From Rhodocyclaceae bacterium (lineage in GTDB: Bacteria; Pseudomonadota; Gammaproteobacteria; Burkholderiales; Rhodocyclaceae), in the NCBI GenBank assembly GCA_023230455.1, contig JALNXH010000011.1, positions 1 to 64,000 on the forward strand: 64,000 nt of DNA, written 5' to 3'. The translations under genes and the position numbers were made by a program. Shown here one piece after another: positions 53,525 through 64,000 of this stretch (positions are counted from its first letter, which is position 1; each line of letters begins with the position of its first letter). The notes under the pieces are model-generated. The model was not told the DNA's origin. It saw nothing but the letters and a program-made list of their open reading frames with translations, and ran no database searches.

Positions 53525-54724
53525 ATGCGCCTCGGCACCCCGCTCTCCCCCTGCGCCACCCGCGTGATGCTGCTCGGCAGCGGCGAACTCGGCAAGGAAG
53601 TGGTGATTGCGCTACAGCGCCTCGGCTGTGAGGTGATTGCAGTGGATCGGTACGCCGATGCGCCTGCGATGCAGGTCGCTCATCGCAGCCATGTGCTGGC
53701 AATGACCGATGCTGCCGCCCTGCGCCAATTGGTCGAACGGGAAAGGCCGCATTGGGTAATCCCGGAAATAGAGGCCATAGCCACTGACATGCTGGTGGAG
53801 ATCGAGGCCGAAGGGCTGGCCGAAGTCATTCCCACGGCACGCGCCGCGCAACTGACGATGAACCGAGAAGGCATTCGCCGGCTGGCGGCCGAGGAGCTCG
53901 GCCTACCGACTTCACCCTACCGCTTCGCAGACTCTCTGGCCGAGATGCAAGCCGCCATCGACGGCGGCATCGGCTACCCGTGCATGGTCAAACCGGTAAT
54001 GTCCTCATCGGGCAAGGGCCAATCCCTGTTGCGCTCACCCGACGGCGTGCAACAAGCGTGGGATTACGCCCAGGCCGGCGGACGCGTTGGCGCAGGAAGA
54101 GTCATCGTCGAGGGTTTCGTCGATTTCGACTACGAAATCACCCAACTCACCGTGCGCGCGGTCGGAGCCTCCGGCACAGTGGAAACCTTTTTCTGCGACC
54201 CCATCGGCCACGTTCAGGTGGACGGCGATTACGTCGAATCCTGGCAGCCGATGGTCATGTCAGCGGCAGCGCTGAAACGCTCGCGCGAAATTGCCCAAGC
54301 CATCACCGACAATCTCGGCGGCCGCGGCATCTTCGGTGTCGAGCTGTTCGTCAAGGGCGACCAGATCTGGTTTTCCGAGGTCAGCCCGCGACCGCATGAC
54401 ACGGGGCTGGTGACGTTGTGCACCCAGCGATTGTCCGAATTCGAGTTGCACGCCCGTGCCATCCTCGGCCTGCCGGTCGATACCGCTTTGCGGCGGCCCG
54501 GCGCATCGGCAGTAATCTACGGCGGCATCGAGGGAAAAGGCATCGCCTTCGAGGGCATAGAAACGGCGCTACAGGTTCCCGAATCCGATCTGCGCCTGTT
54601 CGGCAAACCCGAGAGCTATCGCAAACGCCGCATGGGCGTAGCCGTCGCCAATGCCGACACCACCGATGAAGCGCGGGTGCGGGCCAAGCAGGCGGCAGCG
54701 CGAGTCAGGCCGGTCAAGGCCTGA
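53525..54724 (+). CDS. purT: Formate-dependent phosphoribosylglycinamide formyltransferase 2
   Basis: 399 residues from ATG 53525, family length; the upstream extension runs into the tRNA fragment. PurT formylates GAR with formate and ATP in purine synthesis. ATP-grasp features: [12 protein letters not shown] at the N-terminus, [17 protein letters not shown] (phosphate-binding), [42 protein letters not shown]. It precedes mutY by 5 bp. Confidence 0.96.
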   Translation: MRLGTPLSPCATRVMLLGSGELGKEVVIALQRLGCEVIAVDRYADAPAMQVAHRSHVLAMTDAAALRQLVERERPHWVIPEIEAIATDMLVEIEAEGLAEVIPTARAAQLTMNREGIRRLAAEELGLPTSPYRFADSLAEMQAAIDGGIGYPCMVKPVMSSSGKGQSLLRSPDGVQQAWDYAQAGGRVGAGRVIVEGFVDFDYEITQLTVRAVGASGTVETFFCDPIGHVQVDGDYVESWQPMVMSAAALKRSREIAQAITDNLGGRGIFGVELFVKGDQIWFSEVSPRPHDTGLVTLCTQRLSEFELHARAILGLPVDTALRRPGASAVIYGGIEGKGIAFEGIETALQVPESDLRLFGKPESYRKRRMGVAVANADTTDEARVRAKQAAARVRPVKA

Positions 54725-54729
54725 GCGCA

Positions 54730-55764
54730 GTGGCCAAGGACATCGCCACACGGCTGTTGGCCTGGCACAAGCGCCATGGCCGGCACGATCTGCCCTGGCA
54801 GAACACCACCGATCCTTACCGGGTCTGGCTGTCGGAAATCATGTTGCAGCAGACCCAGGTCGCAACGGTCATTCCCTACTACCAGCGCTTCCTCGAGCGC
54901 TTTCCCAACCTTGCCGCGCTCGCCGCAGCGCCGGTGGCCGAGGTGATGTCGTTATGGAGCGGACTCGGCTACTACGCGCGTGCGCGGAATCTGCATTGCT
55001 GTGCGCGCAAGATCGTCGAGCAGCATGGCGGCGCATTTCCCGACGATCCGGTCCTGATCGCCGCGCTGCCGGGCATCGGCCGCTCCACCGCCAATGCCAT
55101 CGCCGCCTTCTGTTTTGACGCCCGCGTGCCAATTCTCGATGGCAATGTCAAACGCGTACTGGCGCGCTGCTTCGGCATCGAAGGCTTCCCCGGCGCCGCT
55201 ATTGTGGAAAAGCAGATGTGGGCGCTCGCCGAATCGCTGCTGCCGCTTCGCCATACCGCACTCTACATTCAAGCGCAGATGGATCTCGGCGCCACGCTAT
55301 GCACACGCAGCCGCCCGCGTTGCACGGACTGCCCGCTCGCCGAAATCTGCGTTGCCCGGCAGGAGGAGAGACAGACTTCGCTCCCGGCGCCGCGGCCGAA
55401 GAAAGCGCTACCGACGCGGGAGCGGATATTTCTGGTGCTGCTGGACGGGCCACGGGTGCTGCTGGAAAGACGTCCGCCGAGTGGAATCTGGGGTGGCTTA
55501 CTATCGCTGCCGGAACTGCCCGAGGGCGCCGAGGCCACTTCATTCGCACGCAGACTCGGCGTTGAGGCGGCGGCATGGGAAGAGTTGCCGGCACTGCGCC
55601 ACACCTTCTCCCATTTTCATCTGGTGCTGCGTCCATTCAAAGCGCAGGCGACGCCTGTTTTACAAACGAGGGAAGGCAGTGGGCTGCATTGGGAAAATAA
55701 ATCGGCGCTGGCCGGCGCAGCCCTGCCGGCGCCGATACGGACGCTGCTTGCCATGGCCATGTGA
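54730..55764 (+). CDS. mutY: A/G-specific adenine glycosylase
   Basis: 344 residues from GTG 54730. MutY removes adenine opposite 8-oxoguanine. The catalytic Glu is in SEIMLQQTQVATV; the helix-hairpin-helix GIGRSTANAIAAFCFD is followed by the catalytic Asp (LDGNVKRVLAR). The iron-sulphur motif C-x6-C-x2-C-x5-C is at CTRSRPRCTDCPLAEIC. The C-terminal NUDIX-like domain recognises 8-oxoG. Likely co-transcribed with purT. Confidence 0.96.
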   Translation: MAKDIATRLLAWHKRHGRHDLPWQNTTDPYRVWLSEIMLQQTQVATVIPYYQRFLERFPNLAALAAAPVAEVMSLWSGLGYYARARNLHCCARKIVEQHGGAFPDDPVLIAALPGIGRSTANAIAAFCFDARVPILDGNVKRVLARCFGIEGFPGAAIVEKQMWALAESLLPLRHTALYIQAQMDLGATLCTRSRPRCTDCPLAEICVARQEERQTSLPAPRPKKALPTRERIFLVLLDGPRVLLERRPPSGIWGGLLSLPELPEGAEATSFARRLGVEAAAWEELPALRHTFSHFHLVLRPFKAQATPVLQTREGSGLHWENKSALAGAALPAPIRTLLAMAM

Positions 55765-55774
55765 GCGGCGCGAC

Positions 55775-55969
55775 TCAGTGTGCGAAGCGCACGGCGATCC
55801 AGGTCAATGCAACAACCGCTATGACAATAAATACCACCGCCAGCCGTTTCGCCCAGCGTCGATTTTTTTCGTCCAGACTTGCCTCCGCATCGACCAACGT
55901 ACGTATCCGGCGCAACGCAGCAATGCCGACCTGCCGTCGGACTACGCGCGCTATGTAGTCGTCGCTCAT
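55775..55969 (-). CDS. Small single-pass membrane protein
   Basis: 64 residues. The N-terminal half is soluble and basic (RVVRRQVGIAALRRIRTLVDAE); the C-terminal half is one hydrophobic helix (LAVVFIVIAVVALTWIAVRF). Its ATG overlaps the apbE stop (ATGA), so translation is coupled to apbE. No family recognised. A link to FMN-modified respiratory proteins is suggested only by the neighbour. Confidence 0.7.
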   Translation of the reverse strand: MSDDYIARVVRRQVGIAALRRIRTLVDAEASLDEKNRRWAKRLAVVFIVIAVVALTWIAVRFAH

Positions 55970-56997
55970 GGCAACGCCTTCACCCGCAGATCGCTCATTT
56001 CGAACCTAAGGCGCGCCTTGAGTGCCGCCGTCACCTCGATCTGCCCCTGGCTATCGACCCGCAACACATGGGTCAATGCCAACTTGCTCGCCAGTCTGGG
56101 CCAGTCGGCACCGGCGATGAACAATGGCTTGCTGCCGGCATCGGAGCGCATGCCGGCGCGGGCACCTGGCGGGACCAGGATCGACACCGCCTGCGTGCCT
56201 TCCGCAGGGGCGCCGCTGCGCGGATCGATCAGGTGACAATAGCGCTTGCCTTCAAGCTCGAAATAACGCTGGTAATCACCGGAGGTGCCGATGGCCTCGC
56301 CATCGCGCAGTTCGAGCGAGGCCATCGGCCCACCTTCGCGCGGATGCTGGATGCCGACGCGCCACGGTTTGCCTCCTTTGTTGCCGAGCGCCATGATGTT
56401 GCCGCCGATATTTATGATCGCGTTGCGAATGCCCTGCGCCTTGAGCATTTCTGCCGCCCGATCCAGCGCCACGCCCTTCAGATAACCGCCGAAGTCGAGC
56501 GCCAGAGCACGATTCCGGCTCGACGCCGTCTGGCCGTCGAGACTGAGGTCGGCAATGCTTGGATGCTGCACACGCAAGGCCTTGAGCCGCTCTGGATCGG
56601 GTAGCCGCGGAGCAAAGGTATCGTCGTGAAAACCCCATAGCGTGACCAGTCCGCCCACACCCGGGTCGAATAGATACTCGCCGGCCGCTGAGAACGCGGC
56701 CGACTCGCGCAACAGGGTGGCCAGTTCGGCAGATATCGTTTGCGGACGGCCGGCGGCGATAGCGTCGTTAAGCGCGGTCAGCTCCGAAGGTTGCCAAGCA
56801 TGATAGGCACGGTGCAGGCGGTCGAACTCGCGCAGCACCGCATCGGCAGCGACATCGGCGCGCGCTTGCGGCTCGCCCCAGACCTGCACTTCCACCCGCG
56901 TACCAAACACATAAGACTCGCGCTTGACCAGCGGCTCGCGGCCGCAGCCGACAAGCGCCAGGGCGAAGATAAGCAGGGCGAGTTTCTTAAGCGCCAT
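55966..56997 (-). CDS. apbE: FAD:protein FMN transferase
   Basis: 343 residues from ATG 56997. A lipobox-like signal (LALLIFALALVGCG) predicts an inner-membrane-anchored lipoprotein. ApbE attaches FMN to Thr residues of NqrBC/RnfDG-type proteins. Family motifs present: YVFGTRVEVQVWG, FDPGVGGLVTLWGF, ALALDFGGYLKGVALDRAAEML, NIGGNIMALG, and CHLIDPRSGAPA. The gene overlaps gshA by 11 bp and the small membrane protein gene by 4 bp. Confidence 0.94.
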   Translation of the reverse strand: MALKKLALLIFALALVGCGREPLVKRESYVFGTRVEVQVWGEPQARADVAADAVLREFDRLHRAYHAWQPSELTALNDAIAAGRPQTISAELATLLRESAAFSAAGEYLFDPGVGGLVTLWGFHDDTFAPRLPDPERLKALRVQHPSIADLSLDGQTASSRNRALALDFGGYLKGVALDRAAEMLKAQGIRNAIINIGGNIMALGNKGGKPWRVGIQHPREGGPMASLELRDGEAIGTSGDYQRYFELEGKRYCHLIDPRSGAPAEGTQAVSILVPPGARAGMRSDAGSKPLFIAGADWPRLASKLALTHVLRVDSQGQIEVTAALKARLRFEMSDLRVKALP

Positions 56998-58282
56998 CGT
57001 CCGGCCGGCTGCGTTCCAGCTCCAGCGAAGCGGCAAGCAGGGCCAGTCGCGCCACTACCCCATAGGCATAGAAACGATTGGGGGCGGCGTCTGGATCGAG
57101 GCACACGTCGGGCAGCGAACAACAGGTTTCAAAATCCAGGGGTTTGAAATGCATGCCCGGCGCGTTCAAATTTTCATCGACGCCGCGCTCGGTATTGACA
57201 CGGTAAAACCCGCCGACGACATAGCGGTCGATCATGTAGACCACCGGCTCGGCGGTTCCTTCGTCCACCGTCTCGCAGGTTGGCACGCCCTCTTGAATCA
57301 GCACTTCGCTGAACTGCATGCCCTCCTTGCCGACGGCCATCTTGTTGCGCTGGCGGCGATTGAGGCCGACGATCTCCCTGGCGTCATGCACCGTCATGAT
57401 ACCCATGCCATAGGTGCCGGCGTCGGCTTTGACGATGACGAACGGCTTGCGGTCGATGCCATGCTCGCGGTAGGCGGCACGGATCTGCGCCAGCACCATG
57501 TCGACGTTGGAGGCAAGGCATTCGCCGCCGCTGCCGTCATGGAAGTTGACCTCGGTACACAAGCCGAAGGCCGGGTTGATCAGCCAGGGATCGATGCCCA
57601 GGTAGTCGGCAAAGGATTTTGCCACCTCCTGGTAGGCAGCAAAATGCCGCGATTTGCGCCGTGTCGCCCACCCCGCATGCAATGGCGGAATGACGAACTG
57701 TTCGTGCAGGTTGGTGAGTATTTCCGGAACGCCGGCGGAAAGGTCGTTGTTGAGCAGCACCGCGCAAGGATCGAAGTCCTTCAGGCCGAGACGGCGCCCG
57801 CCCTCGCCGATACGCTGTAGCGGCTCAAGCAGAAGCTTAGAGCCGTCCGGCAAGACCACGCTCAGCGGTTCGGCCAGGTCGGGGAGCAGCGAGCCGATGC
57901 GCACGTTGAGCCCGGTCCGCCGCAGCATGCCGGCCAACCGGGCGACGTTGGTCAAGTAAAACTGGTTGCGCGTATGGTTTTCCGGTATCAGCAGCAGATC
58001 GCGCGCGTCGGGGCATATCTTGTCGATAGCCGACATCGCCGCCTGCACACAGAGCGGCAGGAAGACCGGGTTAAGGTTGTTGAAGCCGCCGGGGAAGAGA
58101 TTGGTGTCTACCGGTGCCAGTTTGAAACCGGCGTTGCGTAGATCGACCGACGCATAAAACGGCGGCGTGTGCTCGTTCCACTGGCAGCGAAGCCAGCGCT
58201 CTATCGATGTCGCGTTGTCGAGAAATTTTTTTTCCAGCTCAAGCAGTGGGCCGCTGAGCGCGGTAGTGAGGTGAGGAACCAT
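56987..58282 (-). CDS. gshA: Glutamate-cysteine ligase, proteobacterial PF08886 type
   Basis: 431 residues. It makes gamma-glutamylcysteine for glutathione. It is unrelated to the E. coli form and follows the beta-/alphaproteobacterial family: FYASVDLRNAGFKLAPVDTNLFPGGFNNL, LLIPENHTRNQFYL, EVNFHDGSGGECLASNVD, FVIVKADAGTYGMGIM and DENLNAPGMHFKPLDF. The N-terminus is helical. First gene of a unit with apbE and the small membrane protein. Confidence 0.93.
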   Translation of the reverse strand: MVPHLTTALSGPLLELEKKFLDNATSIERWLRCQWNEHTPPFYASVDLRNAGFKLAPVDTNLFPGGFNNLNPVFLPLCVQAAMSAIDKICPDARDLLLIPENHTRNQFYLTNVARLAGMLRRTGLNVRIGSLLPDLAEPLSVVLPDGSKLLLEPLQRIGEGGRRLGLKDFDPCAVLLNNDLSAGVPEILTNLHEQFVIPPLHAGWATRRKSRHFAAYQEVAKSFADYLGIDPWLINPAFGLCTEVNFHDGSGGECLASNVDMVLAQIRAAYREHGIDRKPFVIVKADAGTYGMGIMTVHDAREIVGLNRRQRNKMAVGKEGMQFSEVLIQEGVPTCETVDEGTAEPVVYMIDRYVVGGFYRVNTERGVDENLNAPGMHFKPLDFETCCSLPDVCLDPDAAPNRFYAYGVVARLALLAASLELERSRPDDGA

Positions 58283-58312
58283 GCAGAAAACCTCGGAAAC
58301 GGAGCCCGGATG

Positions 58313-59467
58313 TTACACCAGCCCCCGAACGGAAAATTCGGCAAACGCTTCGGGTAGAACGGCGCAGTTCAGGCTCCGCTGGGTAAACAGAAAACGGCCG
58401 TCACAGACGAAGCCGAGCTCGGCCCAATCGGTGTCGTTGAGAATCGCCGTCAGCCTATCCAGATCGGCGTCGCGGCGATGCGGGAACAGCGCCAGCACCG
58501 AGCCGTCATAGTTCAGGCAGGGACTGAGGAAGAAGGGGCGCGGATTGCGTGTCTTGTGATTGACGTAGATGCGCGGCGCATCCGCAATGTGGTGGCGGCG
58601 TCCCCAACGCCACCAGTTGTTTTCGTCGAATTTCGCCACGCGGCGTTGGAGCAGACGCTCCTTGAACTGTTCGAGATAAGGCAGCGGCTGGTCGAAGATC
58701 ATCCGCCGCAACTCTCCACTACGCGCAGTATGCGAGCAGACGAATTCCGCATTGCCGAATTGCGCATGAGTGAAGATATCGTCGGCACCCGACACCGCAC
58801 CGACCCTGACGGTGAACACACTGTCCAGCGGCACGCTGTAGATGCCACGCGTGAAGGCGATCAGCCCCCCCACCAGCATGGTCCGCCGGCCGTCCGTAGT
58901 GCGATGCGACCGATTGCCCTTCTCGTACCGCCAGATGGCGCAGTTGGGCAGCGCGCCGTCGAACAGTTTGGTGTCGCCCAGTTCAATGAAATCGGTGATC
59001 GTCCCCTGATCGAACAACCAGGTATTCAGCTGTGCTGCCCCGGTAGCCTTGAGAAAATCGCGCGGAGTGATAAATATCAGCTCGCCGCCTGGATTGAGGT
59101 GGCGCACGCATTTCTCTATGAAATGCAGATACAGGTTGGCATGGCCGTTGAGCAGCGGCGAGGTCAGACAGCGGCGCGTGTCCGCCAGAATGTCCCGCGC
59201 CTTGACGTAGGGCGGGTTGCCGATCACGGTATCGAAGCGCTCGGACTCGGGATAAGTGAAGAAATCCTGCACCAGCGCGCCAGCGGGTGCGTGGGCGGAG
59301 TCGAGCTCGATGCCCACCGCTCCGGACAAGCGTCCAAGAAAAGCGCCGTCGCCGCAGGCCGGCTCCAGTACCCGGCCTGCGTTGCGGCGCAAGGCCAGCA
59401 TGCGTTCCACCACGGCGGGAGGCGTAAAAACTTGGCCGCGGTGGGCGACATCCAAGACTGGAGGCAT
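58313..59467 (-). CDS. Orphan N6-adenine DNA methyltransferase (TaqI-like order)
   Basis: 384 residues from ATG 59467; the upstream extension overlaps the next gene's leader and is unlike the family. Motif X (HRGQVFTPPAVVERMLAL) precedes motif I (VLEPACGDGAFLGRL) and motif IV NPPYVKARDI, giving the gamma-class order of M.TaqI and Eco57I-type enzymes. A target-recognition region fills residues about 200-350. No cognate endonuclease gene is adjacent, so it is a solitary methyltransferase or the remnant of a system. Divergent from an ABC-F gene. Confidence 0.88.
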   Translation of the reverse strand: MPPVLDVAHRGQVFTPPAVVERMLALRRNAGRVLEPACGDGAFLGRLSGAVGIELDSAHAPAGALVQDFFTYPESERFDTVIGNPPYVKARDILADTRRCLTSPLLNGHANLYLHFIEKCVRHLNPGGELIFITPRDFLKATGAAQLNTWLFDQGTITDFIELGDTKLFDGALPNCAIWRYEKGNRSHRTTDGRRTMLVGGLIAFTRGIYSVPLDSVFTVRVGAVSGADDIFTHAQFGNAEFVCSHTARSGELRRMIFDQPLPYLEQFKERLLQRRVAKFDENNWWRWGRRHHIADAPRIYVNHKTRNPRPFFLSPCLNYDGSVLALFPHRRDADLDRLTAILNDTDWAELGFVCDGRFLFTQRSLNCAVLPEAFAEFSVRGLV

Positions 59468-59546
59468 GAGCGTTAGGCGGTAGAATTGCGAGTTTTCCGG
59501 CCTGCGCCGGAGCCCTCCAGAACGGGAGGCTATAGAGGAAAAGGCC

Positions 59547-61178
<1,632 letters not shown>

Positions 61179-61181
61179 ACC

Positions 61182-61894
61182 GTGGTCGCCTACGTTATAT
61201 CGCCACCGGTAGCGCCGGCGTTACCGGTGCGAGGCAGCGCCGCGCTGTTCCCTGTGCGGCGAATTTTCTGCGTCGGCCGCAACTACGCCGCCCACGCGCG
61301 CGAACGCGGCGCCAGCGGCGAAAAGACAGCGGGCGGGCCGATGTATTTCACCAAGAGCGCCCACGCCCTGGCCCAGTCGGGCAGCATTCAGCCTTACCCG
61401 CCGGGCACGCACAACTACCACCACGAAATCGAATTGGTGGTGGCGCTCGGCAGCCCGGTCTTTCACGGCACGCTCGCAGCCGCTTCGGCGGCGATCTACG
61501 GTTGCGCCTGCGGCCTCGACATGACCCGACGCGACCTACAGGACGCCGCCAAGGCCAAGGGCCATCCCTGGGATCTGGGCAAAGACTGCGAAGGCGGCGC
61601 AGTGGTATCGGAGATCGTCCCGATAGCCCTTGCGGCACTGCCAACGCAGGGTGAAATCAGCCTGCGCGTCAACGGCGAGGTACGCCAGCAGGGCGATCTG
61701 GCCGACATGATGTGGAGCGTCCCCGAAATCGTCGCCAACCTTTCGCGCTACTACCATTTGCAGGCGGGCGACCTGATCTTCACCGGAACCCCCGAGGGGG
61801 TCGGCCCGGTGAAGATCGGCGACCGGCTGGAAGGCCGCATTGCCGGCGTCGGTACCATCGAGCTCGACATCGGCCCCGCCGAGCAGAGCGAAGC

Positions 61895-61898
<4 letters not shown>
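61182..61898 (+). CDS. Fumarylacetoacetate hydrolase (FAH) family protein
   Basis: 238 residues from GTG 61182. The FAH fold is recognised by IFCVGRNYAAHARE, YFTKSAHALAQ, HHEIELVVALG (metal-binding Glu residues), DMTRRDLQ and IFTGTPEGVGPVKIGDRL. Metal-dependent hydrolases or decarboxylases of this group split oxaloacetate-like or fumarylpyruvate-like compounds. It starts 3 bp after the first ABC-F gene and overlaps the second by 4 bp (ATGA), so all three are one unit. The substrate is unknown. Confidence 0.9.
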
Positions 61899-63802
<1,904 letters not shown>

Positions 63803-63878
63803 ACCCGGACGCGATTCGAGCAGCGGCCCCAAAGCCGCCATTCTCCAAGCCAACATTGCAGATCTTACGTTTCTCCCC

Positions 63879-64000
63879 ATGTATCGACGCAACGCTGATT
63901 TCGCAAAACGCCTTCCGCTGATCGACGGCCTCAAGGCCTGTGCCGTACAACTCATTGTGCTCCACCACATCGCCGTCTATGGCCCGCTCGCCGAAGCCGC
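63879..64000 (+). CDS. Acyltransferase 3 family protein (N-terminus only)
   Basis: Only 40 residues fall in the window. They fit the start of acyltransferase 3 (OafA/YrhL) membrane proteins: LPLIDGLKACAVQLIVLHHIAVYGP resembles the IDGLRALAVLLVVLYH helix. Such proteins O-acylate cell-surface sugars. The frame continues past the right edge. Confidence 0.7.
   Translation, partial: MYRRNADFAKRLPLIDGLKACAVQLIVLHHIAVYGPLAEA

Overview
The window looks like chromosomal DNA of a high-GC betaproteobacterium, most likely in or near the Rhodocyclales. The basis is the rpsU-yqeY-dnaG-rpoD and leuS-lptE-holA gene orders, the PF08886-type glutamate-cysteine ligase, a long Lys/Ala-rich RpoD leader, and a tRNA-Ile(CAT) interrupted by an Azoarcus-like group I intron. 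No species is claimed.

Layout. 1-6972 (minus strand): two very large Ig/cadherin-repeat surface proteins; the downstream one runs off the left edge. 6973-8891: a long intergenic region, an IS3-family transposase relic and an OmpA-type barrel protein. 8892-14602: tldD, then a redox-flavoured cluster (flavodoxin, two YceI proteins, cytochrome b561, pirin) beside a divergent LysR regulator. 14616-24058: a ParA-like ATPase, quinone oxidoreductase, malic enzyme, a second ParA, an alpha/beta hydrolase, UvrD with an in-frame repeat insertion, a small protein behind PhaR-like operators, and a FecR-SPOR protein. 24131-32911: leuS, lptE, holA, a periplasmic DNA ligase, proA, ogt, xerD and two tRNA-Lys genes. 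33073-41671: TonB-like protein, YhcC, folB, plsY, tsaD, then the macromolecular-synthesis operon rpsU-yqeY-dnaG-rpoD.

41710-53361 is an accessory island. Its edges are the two halves of a broken CAT-anticodon tRNA, which share an 11-bp core. It carries an intact tRNA-Ile(CAT) with a 274-nt self-splicing intron, a type I restriction-modification operon with an Abi_C (HEPN-type) gene between hsdS and hsdR, a zinc-ribbon/HEPN/RES toxin-like protein, a decayed ORF, and an XRE-ImmA protease plus DUF4411 PIN-like pair. It reads as a compact phage-defence island between rpoD and purT.

53525-64000 returns to core genes: purT, mutY, a small membrane protein, apbE and gshA, an orphan N6-adenine methyltransferase, two ABC-F ATPases flanking a fumarylacetoacetate-hydrolase-family enzyme, and the start of an acyltransferase 3 gene. 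The most unusual items are the intron-bearing tRNA, the split-tRNA island with the embedded Abi gene, the in-frame repeat in UvrD, the PhaR-like operators, and a possible second start in RpoD. All assignments come from reading the sequence and from recalled family knowledge; no database search was run.
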